Assembly (NCBI GenBank): GCA_016490735.1
Contig: JAEMWC010001107.1
Span: forward strand, 204,262 to 268,261
From: Pachyseris speciosa
Lineage: Eukaryota; Cnidaria; Anthozoa; Scleractinia; Pachyseridae
Length of the DNA: 64,000 nt
Direction: 5' to 3'
Positions within the stretch are counted from its first letter, which is position 1. Each line of letters starts with the position of its first letter. Below are positions 1 to 10,494 of the stretch, in pieces. The translations under genes and the position numbers were made by a program. The notes below the pieces were generated by a model. The model saw only the letters and a list, made by a program, of their open reading frames with translations, searched no databases and was not told the DNA's origin.

Positions 1-690
1 CGTAAGACGGAACGGATTCAGCGCCGGGCTACAAAATACATCCTCAACTTGCCTTTCCTCTGCGAGGAATCTTATAAAGACAGACTGATTAAACTGGGCT
101 TTCTTCCCGTGTCCTACTGGCACGAGTATCTAAATATGGTTTTCTTCTTTAAATCTGTGACTGGGCTAGTTAAGGTTAACCCTACTGTAATCCCCACTAG
201 ACGCGTCCTCTCAAGAGCAACTAGATCCAGTAGCAACACAAATGTAACTTTATTTGTTCCCAGATACTGCAAAACAACAACATATCAGAGGTATTTTTTC
301 ATCTGCACAGTGAGAATAATTATGGAACGTTCTAGCTGTCGACATTGGTCTTTCTGTAACCATTTCCCTCAATTCATTCAAAGCACACCTACTCAGTTAC
401 TATAAGCTCTGTAAATCATATGACCCTGAAGATCCTCGTTCATTCAAGACTATCTGTACAAGTTGCAACAAAGTCCGTAATTTGTCAAGAATCATTGACT
501 GCTGCTACTAACTACACATTAATTTTTATTGCAATTTTCAGTTCAATTTTATGTATTCCGGACCCGCAGTAATTGGCGCAAGCTGTTGCGGTGTCCCTGC
601 CTGTCTTGTACAATCTATATCTTTGTTTTGTTTGTGTATATTCAACATTAAGTTGGGGAAGCTAATAAAAAAATAAATAAATAAATAAAC
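1..690 (+). mobile_element. 3' end of a CR1/L2-like LINE (reverse transcriptase C-terminus and tail)
   Basis: An open frame running in from the left edge, ending at the stop at 403-405, encodes the far C-terminal part of a LINE reverse transcriptase. The segments IQRRATKYILNLPF and ESYKDRLIKLGFLPVSYWHEY match the thumb/C-terminal region common to CR1/L2-like elements (family knowledge). After the stop comes a 3' untranslated stretch ending in a short tandem AAATA tail near 668-690, the kind of microsatellite 3' end these elements carry. The element is truncated by the window edge and I see no target duplication. A non-functional remnant is likely; the exact clade is uncertain. Confidence 0.75.
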
Positions 691-1275
691 TAGACCAACG
701 GCCCGCCACCACATCAAAACACTTCAGTTTTTTTTGCAAACATTGTGAAATAAAACAACCGTATCTCGTTTGATTATGTACCGCTCCTCGTGGCATTAGG
801 AAACCGAGAGTAAAGACCGAACTCCGCGGGAGATCAAATAACATGCCAACACAAGGCATCTTTCGCACTTTGACAGTGGCTACCAATTGCTCGATAAACC
901 ATGCCAAATCACTGCACACAGTAGTTATAACACAAATTTCCTTCGTATTTGGCATCATTTACTGAGGTAATAATCGATGTTTCCATTGACAAAAAAAAAA
1001 TTAGCCAGGATAGTAAACTCTATTGCCACAGTAAAAAGCTCAAGTTTAAGGAATAATTATCCGGAACGTAACAGCCTTTCTCCTCTAATAATCACTAATA
1101 ACATTAAGAGAAAAAGAAAACAAACTGCGGATATAAACATGACAAACGAACCACGCATGTTTTAAGAATTTGAATTCATTGAATTTGAATTCACTTCTCA
1201 CAGGACATGAGATCGAGAGTCATTTTCATTTCATTTCCGCTCATGTTTTTGTTATGTCATTTTTGTTTTTAGATT
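691..1275. other. No gene recognised
   Basis: AT-rich sequence with only short chance reading frames. It lies directly upstream of the SAM-like exon and could contain its promoter, but I see no motif that I can defend. Confidence 0.4.
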
Positions 1276-1345
1276 TTACATACGGTCCCCGATCGCCGAT
1301 CCCCGATCCCCGATCTTCGATCCTCGATCCTCGATCCGCGATGCT
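1276..1345. repeat. Imperfect short tandem repeat of GATCCCCGATC / GATCCTCGATC type
   Basis: Seven or so imperfect 7-10-base units based on CGATCC. Similar CTCGATCC clusters recur at about 44365-44405 and 48005-48075, so this is a dispersed low-complexity motif. Here it lies about 90 bases upstream of the putative start codon at 1432. Confidence 0.7.
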
Positions 1346-1431
1346 AATTTTCCAGGAAACCAGATCTCTCTCGGTTCCACGGCATTGTGAGCGTTTCGGT
1401 GAGAATAGTTTGAGAGACACGCGGAAGGACT

Positions 1432-1703
1432 ATGGAAGGGCTTGATAGCTCTACAGTGGCGTACCGCACAGAAAGCGAAGGCAGCACAACTAGCGAAGAC
1501 AGAGACACCTCGCTTCGTGCCTTTTTGGAGAGAGAGTCCCTTGGACATTTGATCGCTTTGTTTCCAGAAGATGTATCTATCGGCTATTTTCAAGCACTCA
1601 CCGAGGTGATTTGGAACACGATTGCAATGTGAAAGATGACAAGGAAAGAGAACTCTTAGTGCACTCTATTATGAAATTACGGGAGGAATTTTCAGCCGAC
1701 GAG
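1432..1703 (+). pseudogene. Exon encoding an N-terminal SAM-like domain, frameshifted
   Basis: The exon opens with ATG at 1432 (A at -3, G at +4) and ends at a good donor (GACGAG|GTAAGC, GT at 1704). The first frame encodes an acidic leader and then LRAFLERESLGHLIALFPEDV, the start of a SAM-type helical bundle. At about 1605 the frame shifts: inserting one base in the GAGGTGATT stretch joins it to LEHDCNVKDDKERELLVHSIMKLREEF, which has the helix 3-5 pattern of SAM domains ('...LTE-x-DL...RELLLxSIxKL'). The lesion is therefore a one-base deletion in a G run; it could be a real mutation or a sequencing error. The exon ends in phase 0, compatible with the small exon at 9049. Whether it belongs to the MAST-like gene downstream is inference. 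SAM domains mediate protein-protein interaction. Confidence 0.5.
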
Positions 1704-1892
1704 GTAAGCAACATGTAAGCCCTCTGTAAGCTTAAATAATCCGGCGTTTTAAGCAATGTTCAAATGCCATGACCATAAACCGGGCGAAAGACGTTAACCT
1801 TGGTCAGGTGATTTTCTGAAGTGAAGAATTTGAGCTCCAACTGTTTATACAAATGCTTTCTATTTTTGAGAAGGTCTATTAGTTTTGGTTTT
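1704..1892 (+). other. Start of intron, up to the Merlin insertion
   Basis: Intron sequence following the GT donor at 1704. The last eight bases (TTGGTTTT, 1885-1892) are the left target-site duplication of the Merlin element. Confidence 0.6.
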
Positions 1893-1937
1893 GGCATAAC
1901 TACAGAATACAGGGCCAATTTTCTAGGTATATTTGTT

Positions 1938-2240
1938 GAGCCGGCTCGGTGGCTCGCCAGTCGCCTTGAATGTCTAAAGACCGAGTGGCTCGGTGGCTCG
2001 CCAGTCAGTAGTCTTTACGTATACGTTACGCTGGCTCGGCGGCTCGCCAGTCGTTTTGAACGTCAAAAGATCGAGTGGCCCGGCGGCTCGCCAGTCGCCT
2101 TGAATGTCTAAAGACCGAGTGGCTCGGTGGCTCGCCAGTCAGTAGTCTTTACGTATACGTTACGCTGGCCCGGCGGCTCGCCAGTCGTTTTGAATGTCGA
2201 AAGATCAAGCGGCTCGGCGGCTCGCCAGTTGTCTTCGCTC
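1938..2240 (+). repeat. Left subterminal repeat array of the Merlin element
   Basis: Seven copies of the core GGCTCGGYGGCTCGCCAGTC are arranged in a higher-order unit of 134 bp (compare 1961 with 2095). The right end has the same core inverted. Such arrays usually serve as transposase-binding sites; that role is inferred here. Confidence 0.85.
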
Positions 2241-2625
2241 TATTAAAATGCAAAATTCCGATTCCAAAGACCAAGTTAAGTTCCTTTCGCTTTGTTTACC
2301 CACCAACGATTTCCTTGCGAATTGCGAATTCTCGTGTCGCCATTTTGTTTATTTTACTAGTGCCAGACTCTCCCTGATCATTTTAGGAATTCGTGTCCAG
2401 GATTGCGCTTCTTTAGGGACCAGTTCCCCTTTGGGTCAAACATTTTTTACATTGACCAACTAATACATGATCAAAATTTTATTGATCCACTACACGCTGT
2501 CACAAGGAGACAGTTTCTCTTTACATAAGATAACGGTAACAGAACTAAAATAGATGGTTTTTATGACGAAATAAATACAATCCAACTATCATGAAACATG
2601 CAGCCGCTATTACTTTGTGATAACC
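2241..2625 (-). promoter_or_regulatory. 3' flank of the transposase gene with a poly(A) signal
   Basis: Non-coding stretch between the left array and the transposase stop. On the minus strand AATAAA occurs at about 2477-2482, roughly 145 bases past the stop codon, a plausible polyadenylation signal. Confidence 0.4.
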
Positions 2626-3582
2626 TTAGTTGGGATTATACAAACTTTTAACATCATTCAAAAATGTGACAAATAAGTCCTTGTCCTTATTAACATGCCG
2701 CCACATGAACTCGGCAAGATAAGAAGAGTATTTATCCTTTCGCGTACCGAATACAGGCAAACTCACTTTCATGTGCCGCCAGTGTCCTTCAATTTTGTTC
2801 GTATTGTATCCGTCTTCATTAACAAACTCCTTTGAATGGTTCACAGTTTGATGCAAGTATCCATTTTTCTCGAAGTTGTGATATGATTTCCAGCAGTCCG
2901 AAACGATTAATGTTCCCGGCTCAATCCATTTCTTTATGATAGGCAATAGTGTTGCCTCACTCCTATCTTCCACTGCGACAAAAAAGCATCTCCTCGAATC
3001 CTCTTCTATTCCTCCGAACACCCACTGTCCTTCTACTCTGTGTCCTCTGTGATATTTCCGCTTTCCTACTTTGCTCTCGTCTATTTGAACCACTTTGCCT
3101 CCACCGCCTATCTTTTCACTTCTTTGCTGAATTGTTACTTCGCATGTTTCTCGGCAAAACATATCCCAGTCCACGGCTGTGTTGGGATTAATGTGCAGTT
3201 GTTTCTTTATCTTCTCTTGCGTTAGTCCTTCTGTCCACCAGTACGTAAACTTTAGAACCTCTTCCACGGTCAGATTACTATGTTCAAACCAGCTTCCCTT
3301 TCGGATACTGACAGTACTTTTATGGCGTTTGCCATTCGCACGTTTCCTGCACTCCCATCTGTATCCGTCCGACCTGTCCGTACAGTGTACCAGCTCCATT
3401 TCTTCATTGCAAATCGGACATGTTCGCTTAGAGGCGATCAAACCTTCATCCATTAACCATCGGATTAAAATTTCTCTGTTACAGAGTACTTTGTCTTTCA
3501 GTTCATCGTAAGTCCAGTGAAGTGTTTCTGCACCCTTTTTTCGCTGATAGCTGCCGACTCCGCTTAGCACTGAGTTCCACAC
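2626..3582 (-). CDS. Merlin (ISXO2-like DDE) transposase
   Basis: An uninterrupted 318-residue protein that would cut the element out and paste it into 8-bp targets. An N-terminal region with a zinc-ribbon-like cluster (C55, C58, C67, C78 in CPIC...HC...WEC) is followed by a helical segment (KFTYWWTEGLTQEKIKKQL) and then the RNase H-fold catalytic domain. The catalytic residues are visible: D168 in VVQIDESKVGKRKYHRG, D229 in LIVSDCWKSY and E265 in TNKIEGHWRHMK. The GQWVFGGIE motif between them is typical of ISXO2/IS1595 transposases. Length is normal for Merlin. The first ATG of the open frame is used; no intron is needed. With intact ends, target duplication and catalytic triad, this copy may be young. 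The gene diverges from the ATPase gene across a 530-bp gap that probably holds both promoters. Confidence 0.9.
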   Translation of the reverse strand: MWNSVLSGVGSYQRKKGAETLHWTYDELKDKVLCNREILIRWLMDEGLIASKRTCPICNEEMELVHCTDRSDGYRWECRKRANGKRHKSTVSIRKGSWFEHSNLTVEEVLKFTYWWTEGLTQEKIKKQLHINPNTAVDWDMFCRETCEVTIQQRSEKIGGGGKVVQIDESKVGKRKYHRGHRVEGQWVFGGIEEDSRRCFFVAVEDRSEATLLPIIKKWIEPGTLIVSDCWKSYHNFEKNGYLHQTVNHSKEFVNEDGYNTNKIEGHWRHMKVSLPVFGTRKDKYSSYLAEFMWRHVNKDKDLFVTFLNDVKSLYNPN

Positions 3583-4112
3583 TCTTTCGTTTTCATACTA
3601 CAACCTGCCTGAAAGCCAATAGTTCGATACACTTTCCCATTGCGTCCACAGCTCAACATTTTCGTCTCAACGCTTCTGTAACTTCGAATTCGAGGGTAAA
3701 TTCAGTTAATTTACTCTGAGTAACTCGACGTGTCATCGAAAAACATTACTTTGACAACGCTTTAACATAACAAATGGCTCACCTTAACGTTTCGCTAATT
3801 ATTAATCACCACTTTGAAAACGCTTCATAGACAAATCAATGTCTCACCTTTGGATTGGGTAATTATAAGTAAACGTAAAACATGTATGTTGATTACACCT
3901 GCACAGAAACGCACCGCAAAATTATACCCGCGCGCCTTTTATTGATCGACAAAAACTATGCTTTTGTTTTATATAGAAAACCCCTTTGTGGCTTATGCCG
4001 CCTACATGCAATTAAAACATCCCAATGGACCGCCAATCATTTCTCCTTTCATTATCAACACTGCTATCCACTTTACTCGTTCATTCCATCGTCTGACTCG
4101 TGAACGAGCAAC
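3583..4112. promoter_or_regulatory. Divergent intergenic region of the Merlin element
   Basis: A 530-bp stretch between the transposase start (minus) and the ATPase start (plus). No convincing TATA box. The plus-strand frame of the ATPase is closed by TGA at 4101-4103 just before its ATG at 4113, which fixes that ATG as the likely start unless an upstream exon exists. Confidence 0.4.
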
Positions 4113-6062
4113 ATGTCGAATCCACTTCTACGTCTATCCCGCCAAAATGAAGTTACCTGGGCGTCCTTTCATCGCCGGATTGCAGGAATGACATTCGATT
4201 ACTCGAGAATGTTTTCTGAACCGGTCTTCAAGTTCCTTAAAGTGCACCTAACCCCAAAAAATTTTTTTCGCTTAAATAAATCTTTACACCTGTTCGAAAC
4301 ACACTGCGCCTCTTTGCGTCTTTTTAAACCAAATCTTGTCTTTTTATAGGCTGTAAAAGTTACGAATCATCTGTCCCACGACCGAGCTAATAAGAGGCAT
4401 GGGTCTATTCCTTACATGACGTCACAAACTGCTTTGCATGCATGTTTACAAAGACTTAATGCGATGGAAATCGGTTTGTGACGTCATGTAAGGAGTAGAC
4501 CCATGCCCCTTACTAGCTCGGTCGTGGGACAGATGATGACTAAATTTCGTAACTTTTGCAGCCTATAAAAAGTCAATATTTGGTTTTAAAAGACTCAAAA
4601 CGGCGCAATATGTTTCGTACAGATGCAAAGATTTATTTAAGCGAAAACAATTTTTTGGGGTTAGGTGCACTTTAACAAAAAGTCCCAAGAACTTGGAAGT
4701 TCCATTGGCTATGTAGTGCCCTCGCTGTTAACATCAACAGCGTACATCTTAGCCACTAACGACGCCACTTTCCAAATTGGCACACATTTGCAGCCACTTA
4801 ACCTGTACACCATGATGGTCGGACACCCGGGAACCGGCAAATCGCCAGCAATAGAATCCATCCTCCGCGCCCTCAAAGACATGGAGTGTATTCCAAAAGA
4901 AACCGTTGTCAGCGCTACAACATCGTCTGGGCTAGTGAAAAACCTGTCAAAGCAGGGAAAATCATTCATCGCATCCCCAGAACTGTTTGACGTGGTAAAC
5001 AAACTGCTAAAAAATGATGAAGAGAACGGGAGTGGTGACGTACAACTACTTTGTAAGCTGTGGAGTGGAGAAGCGGCCTCATATCATTTTGCCACTGAAT
5101 CCACCCGCGAGATAGATGGCAACACTCCATTCAGCATTTTGGGCGCCTCTCAAATTCAAAACGCCGCGTCGCTGTTCTATAGAATGGACAAAGGACATGG
5201 CCTCCTCGATAGATTTCTCATTTTAGTACCCTTTGCCCTCAAGCCAACACCTCAAAGTGAAGAAGAAGCCGCCACTTATTTGAGCCCGGCTCTGCCTTTC
5301 CGTGATTTTAAACCCTTCTTCAGTGCAGTCGCCGTCTCACACAAAAATCTGACCAGAACCTATTCATTGGGTCCACCGGCCGCGGAAAGTTACCGAAAAC
5401 TAAAAACCGACCACGTCAATGAAGTGAACAGAGCCATTGAAAACGGCGATGTGCCACCCAAGTCAAAGGGAGCAGACCTTGTAGTCAGAGTTGCAGTGGC
5501 CATCAGCACCATCGATCACTTCATTTCAGCGTTACTTGAAAATGAAGCACCAACCGATCCGCCAGAGAAAATTTCACAAGAGAGTTTTGACACGGCCGTC
5601 CTCTACGTCCAACACCTGCATGAACACAAAGAAATGTTTGCAGACTTTGTAAAGGAAATTACAACCCCGTCAACTGAACAGCCGAGGACTCAGCCAAGTA
5701 CCGCAGACATCAAGGCAGCCATTCTTCGTTTTCCAGGCCGCGTAGTCACCTTCCAAGCCTTCAAGAAATATTCACCACGGCGACTACGAAGTGTACAAAA
5801 ACAAGAATACGATCAATGCCTTCAAGCCATCACCGCCTTTGGAACTGTAGTCGAGTTAAGAGTTCCTCGATGCGCTCAAAAGTTGCGAATATTCATCAAA
5901 AAGCCAGTAGCAACCATTCAACCATGGCCTACCAATGCCCCATGCAGTCCAGAAGATTATGCCCAGAAAATAGCTGAACCAATGAACAGCCTTATTACTC
6001 CAAACATTCAAAATGCGCTAGTTAACGCTGGGCATATTACGCAGGAGGACATTACGGGCTAG
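4113..6062 (+). pseudogene. DUF3987-like P-loop ATPase cargo gene of the Merlin element, split by a MITE
   Basis: Two coding blocks, 4113-4240 and 4676-6062, flank a 431-bp MITE. Removing the MITE with one TTAA copy joins them in frame (...VFKFL-N-KKSQELGSS...), giving about 504 codons. The protein has a predicted P-loop at 4821-4844 (GHPGTGKS) preceded by the hydrophobic strand LNLYTMMV. Further on are a segment resembling a Walker B/sensor region (KLWSGEAASYHF, then FSILGASQIQ) and GLLDRFLILVPF. That order and spacing are typical of DUF3987 (YfjI-like) proteins known from phages and integrative elements, where they are presumed DNA-associated ATPases; the biochemical role is not established. 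C-terminal to this is a helical/winged-helix-like part. In the present copy, the MITE makes the N-terminal block run into a stop at about 4349. A start inside the MITE arm (ATG 4665) could still give a 465-residue protein with the P-loop. Confidence 0.72.
4241..4671. mobile_element. Foldback MITE with TTAA target duplication
   Basis: The two arms, about 190 bp each, are imperfect inverse complements: outer ends AGTGCACCTAACCCC and GGGGTTAGGTGCACT, inner ends near GACGTCACAAAC / GTTTGTGACGTC, with a spacer of about 45 bp. TTAA sits on both sides (4237-4240, 4672-4675). TTAA duplication points to piggyBac- or Kolobok-type mobilisation; the terminal bases are not diagnostic. No coding capacity. 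Confidence 0.88.
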
Positions 6063-6567
6063 AAAACTCATTTACGAACTGAACTGTGAACTTTTCTGCT
6101 TTATTCATTGAACTTTACTCCACACGAGTAAGATAATTGTAATTGACATTCACAATATTACACAGTACTGCCATTTGATATTTCAATTGTTTACAACATG
6201 CAACAAATCACTGAACAGTCAAAGCTTTAATAGTGGATCATCGATTTCATGTGAACGCAATCATCATAACATTAAGTGATCATTTTTGTAAGTTATAGTT
6301 GTCATTTAAGATCGAATGAGTATTTTCATGAAACAGAGTTTCATTTCATGTATAAAATGAATTTCGGAATCGGTCAAAACCATTAAATAATCACAGAAAG
6401 TAAACATTGGTGTATGTAACACAGCTGCTTTCTCTGGCCAAAATTTGACTCTGTAAATAAACAGTTTTAGTTAACAAAGTCAATTCTTCAATTATATTAA
6501 GATCTACTGGCACAGTTCCCAGAGAAAAGAAACGAAAGTTCAATAGCACGACCGATGGACTAAATTA
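6063..6567 (+). other. 3' flank of the ATPase gene
   Basis: AT-rich, no open frame. An AATAAA near 6454 could serve as poly(A) signal for the ATPase transcript. Confidence 0.4.
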
Positions 6568-6975
6568 TATACCTTACTCGTTCTTTAAACACTTCACGCG
6601 ACTTCCGAGCCGGCGAGCCGCCGAGCCACTAAAATGTATACCTTACTCGTTCTTTAAACACTTTACGCGACTGCCGAGCCGGCGAGCCGCCGAGCCACTA
6701 AAATATATACCTTACTCGTTCTTTAAACACTTCACGCGACTGCCGAGCCGGCGAGCCGCCGAGCCACTAAAATATATACCTTACTCGTTCTTTAAACACT
6801 TAACGCGACAGCCAGCCGGCGAGCCGCCGAGCCACTAAAATATATACCTTACTCGTTCTTTAAACACTTCACGCGACTGCCGAGCCGGCGAACCGCCGAG
6901 CCACTAAAATGTATACCCTACTCGTTCTTTAAACACTTTACGCGACTGCCGAGCCGGCGAGCCAGCCCAAATAAT
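6568..6975 (-). repeat. Right subterminal repeat array of the Merlin element
   Basis: Six units of about 69 bp. Each has the phrase CTTACTCGTTCTTTAAACAC followed by GCGACTGCCGAGCC and GGCGAGCCGCCGAGCC. The GC-rich core is the reverse complement of the core in the left array, so the two ends are functionally symmetrical although their spacer sequences differ. Confidence 0.87.
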
Positions 6976-7021
6976 AAACCGGAGAAATTGGCCCTGTATT
7001 CTGTAGTTGCTCCTTGGTTTT

Positions 7022-9048
7022 CTTGTTATAAATACATTGTCGTGTTTCCTGGGTAGACAACACGGAGGCGAATTTCGCTCGACCCAAAATAATATAATTT
7101 ATATCTTTCACGATGATTAAATAATTTGGTTTGCTTTTGACTGAAACTGGGCGTTTTGTTAAAGCCTGCAGGTTTCAGTTATATTTGACTTACCCCGCTG
7201 TATGTTTACACTACATTTACATCATCTACATAATTTATTTGCAAAATCCTACAAGCACATCTGGCAAATTCCAGTGCAAAGTGCAAAAATAAAAGCGAAT
7301 AAATAAACATGTGCAAGCAAGCAGCTTGTTTCACCTCTAAAGTCGTACATGTATAAAAAGTATTTACTGACGAGCCTGCTGATTTCCCGGCACATAAAGA
7401 TCAAACACGCTTTCTCGAAAATTCTTAAATTCGACCAAATAGTTTCACTGCACAGACCCATTCATTCCAAGCTACCAGGCTCGCCCTAATGTTGGCACAA
7501 AAGCGTGAAAGCACTTGTTTTTCACCAACATGTATCTCGTATGTTGTTTCGCCTATTTTAAAGCTTAAAAAACCTTTTTCCCCGCGTTGGCTGTGCAATG
7601 TATTAGCCCAAAATGCGTCTTTGTTTGTCAACTATTCATGGTTGACTTCAAGTCTAATGGTTATTTTAAGCACACATTTTTTTCAGAATATTTCAAACAA
7701 ATCTTTGTACATGTTACTGTGGATCTCACTATATTCAGGACCTAACTAATGGCTCGAAAACGTAATCGATGGATAAATAGTACTTGATAGTACTTGATAT
7801 TTGTCGATTGATTAGTCAATTCAATCGATTGAAATCGATAATCACAAATTTTTATCGCGTACTTAGATGAAAATCGATAATATAAAAACAAAACATGAGC
7901 CATACTCAACATACTTTAACGGCAATCTCTTAATACAGCTGCGTAAGGAAAATGGTGAAAGCTGTTCCTTAGTGGACTTCAAAACTTACCCTGGAGATTA
8001 TACATGTACAGTACCTTGGAATCAACTTTCTTCTTTCTCTAATACTAGCCAGTGTTAGCTACTTTTCGAATTTTGTTACTCCAGGATCACTGACAGGCAA
8101 TATTCCAGCCCAGCAGTCCTATGGCACTGTACTCTGTGCTGTAATCGCAACAATAGAATAGATCGCTAACTAATTATGTACAAAGCAAAGGAAAATTTTA
8201 GCGCATTGGTATTCGAGAATCATAGTAATAATATCAGGATCTACTGCCTAAATTAAAAGTAACAGAAAGCTGCAGAAATTCACAAATTTTCGCTGGTTGT
8301 CGAAGAAATTCAAGCATTTGTGGGTAGGCACGCATGATGGCGTGACTCGGATTGCTTGTTTAGATTGGTAAGCCACTGACTGCAAAAAAGACAACAACTC
8401 TTTCTCATTCATAAAACATGTTTAATCTCTACTATTCAGAGTTGCTACATTGTATATTGTCCGGGCATGTACGACCCCTCTTTCCTCTTCCTACGGTGGT
8501 TGTTTAGTCAAACTGTAACCTGTACAGAACTGCACTGTACGTCCTGACGACGGGATGGAGTATAAGTAATCCAAATTAAGGTTATTAAAAAAATAGGCCT
8601 GTAACAGACATTGTAACATAAAGCCTCTGCATGTACCTTATTCTTATTCTATAGTACGGTAATTTTTGCAAGTACACTGTACACTGTACCAGTACTAATT
8701 TTAGGGATTTTCCCAATTTCAAAAAACTGCAACTGATTTAACTTTAAAATTTGCTCATTAATAATGTAGAATGTGTGGAAATGAAAAAAATTGCAAAATA
8801 TAATACTACATATTATATTGATAAAACAGTATTTAAAGTGTCTATTAACTGGTTGTTTTTATGAGACTCAAACTACTAGACAAGTGTACAAATAAAGTGT
8901 AGTAAACTTTATGTGCCCTGCACACAGGAAATCTAATCAGTTTTTGTTAATTCAGTTATGTTGTTTGAAAATCGTAATTAATTCAGATAAGATATGACTT
9001 AATCAGTGGCAGTAATGTTGTTGACAAATAATTTTGTTTACTTTTCAG
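7022..9048 (+). other. Intron-like AT-rich sequence
   Basis: No recognisable gene. A cluster of ATCGAT-containing palindromes lies at 7755-7880 (for example CAATCGATTG). Otherwise only chance open frames. Confidence 0.5.
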
Positions 9049-9072
9049 ACTGACAATAACCCGGAGACCAAG
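9049..9072 (+). CDS. Candidate 24-nt microexon
   Basis: ACTGACAATAACCCGGAGAC and the next four bases are bordered by TTTTCAG and GTAGGA. In phase 0 it encodes TDNNPETK. It is phase-compatible with the SAM-like exon at 1432-1703. Assigned to the host gene only by phase and strand, so tentative. Confidence 0.35.
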
Positions 9073-10494
9073 GTAGGATCTCAATGGATGAATTGTCTTG
9101 CTAGTCATAAATTAACACATTTGCACAATGAAAGCTGTAGTAAATACTGTCACTTCCAGCAGTATCATTGAATTATTACATTTTTGTGACTACTGCGCTT
9201 GTGCAAGTAGTCTCCATTGCCATTGTCTGACTTTCCGAAAGTAAGTAAGTAACAATAGAATATGCTTTGGAGCCAATCAGCGCATATGTTGTGGTCTCTC
9301 GCGAACACTGCGTATTAACGATGATTTGGCGATGGTCCCCAATGACAAACGAAAATCTCGGCCGCCTCGTGAAGTGATTTTACTGCCATCATGATTGCGT
9401 TACGTGATGTTGGAAGGTTTCAAGTTTCTTTTGACATACATACATAAAAAAAATTATGTTTATAATTTACAGCCAAACTTCCAGCTTGGCAGTTCATCAA
9501 AAAAGCCGATCAAACTTGTTGGTATTCAGTGTCGGTGAAAGCTTGAAGCAAGTGGAATATTAAATAAAAACAAGACACCGTGGCAATAAAACAGCAATTA
9601 AATTGTAGTTGTAATCGCAGTTTCTTCGGTTGTTTTTCACGGGATTCATCTTTTTCCATTTTCGCAGTAAAGAGCAAAGTAAATAAGATCCACTGAAGAT
9701 GATCAAGAAAGAAAAGTTGATTTCTACAGCAAATCATCAAGTATAAAATAGTGATCTCTCCGTTGAATGTTCCGGCATTTTGAGGCTGGATTTTAAATAT
9801 TCAATTTTGTTGTGTGATCTGGTAACTTGTCTTTTGTTTTTCGGAACAATGAACTACATAGCAAAGGTATAAGCATGAATAACAAAAGTAAACACGTGCA
9901 TCAAATACGCATGTCGACACGTGCGTTTCAAGATGCGTATACGCAACAAACGTGCGTGTCCTTTGCATGTGCGTAGGAGACATTTCTGCACAGCACTGTA
10001 CATGTATGCAAATTTAATAGTGTACTGTTTTCAACACGGAAGATGAAAATTTGTCCTTCTTCCAGTGGTTTTTGCTGCTCTCACTAACATCTTCAATCAA
10101 TTTTAATTATACTAAAGACTTAAAAAAAAATAGCAGGAGTACATTCGGTAAAAGTTTCAGTGCAAAATATTACAATCGTATAGGCCATACTGGAATGTAA
10201 TTCAATATTCTGTTCTATGCGACTCCTTCCACTATACGCTGTATTTCTGTAAACAATGAAAGATTTTCATCCATTAAGGTTTTGAATACTGTAGTAAATA
10301 AATCAAAATTGCTCCAATCGGGCTATAAATTGAAAGCTTTACAAATATAGTGGATGGTAATTTGTAACTCTTGTTTATAAATCAATGCTCACACACACTC
10401 ACAACAGCAAAATGTTGAAAAGCATTAATTTTTTGTCCTAAATTCCTGAGGATTCCCGGGTTCCATGATATACATGCACAGTAATTTTTAAAGA

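Larger units (their letters stand above)
1893..7013. mobile_element. Merlin-superfamily DNA transposon carrying a transposase and a DUF3987-like ATPase
   Basis: The 5,121-bp element is bounded by identical 8-bp direct repeats TTGGTTTT at 1885-1892 and 7014-7021. Its ends are inverted: the left end starts GG, then AACTACAGAATACAGGGCCA; the right end is the reverse complement, with three mismatches near the tip. An 8-bp target duplication and terminal GG fit the Merlin/IS1595 superfamily, and the internal minus-strand transposase confirms it. GC-rich subterminal arrays lie inside both ends in opposite orientation. Two genes diverge from a shared 530-bp intergenic region: transposase to the left, P-loop ATPase to the right. 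Metazoan Merlin elements normally carry only a transposase, so the second gene is unusual. The element lies in an apparent intron. A MITE has inserted into it since it arrived or in an ancestor. Confidence 0.88.

Noticed and set aside
2626..3582. Bacterial contamination, because ISXO2-like transposases are common in bacteria
   Set aside because: The gene lies in an element with eukaryotic-style ends and a target duplication in intron-like DNA; Merlin is the animal branch of this superfamily.
4665..4676. ATG in the MITE arm as the original start of the ATPase
   Set aside because: It is contributed by the inserted MITE; the pre-insertion frame begins at 4113. It could only serve as a secondary start.
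4709..5002. 97-codon minus-strand frame
   Set aside because: Antisense shadow of the DUF3987-like coding sequence.
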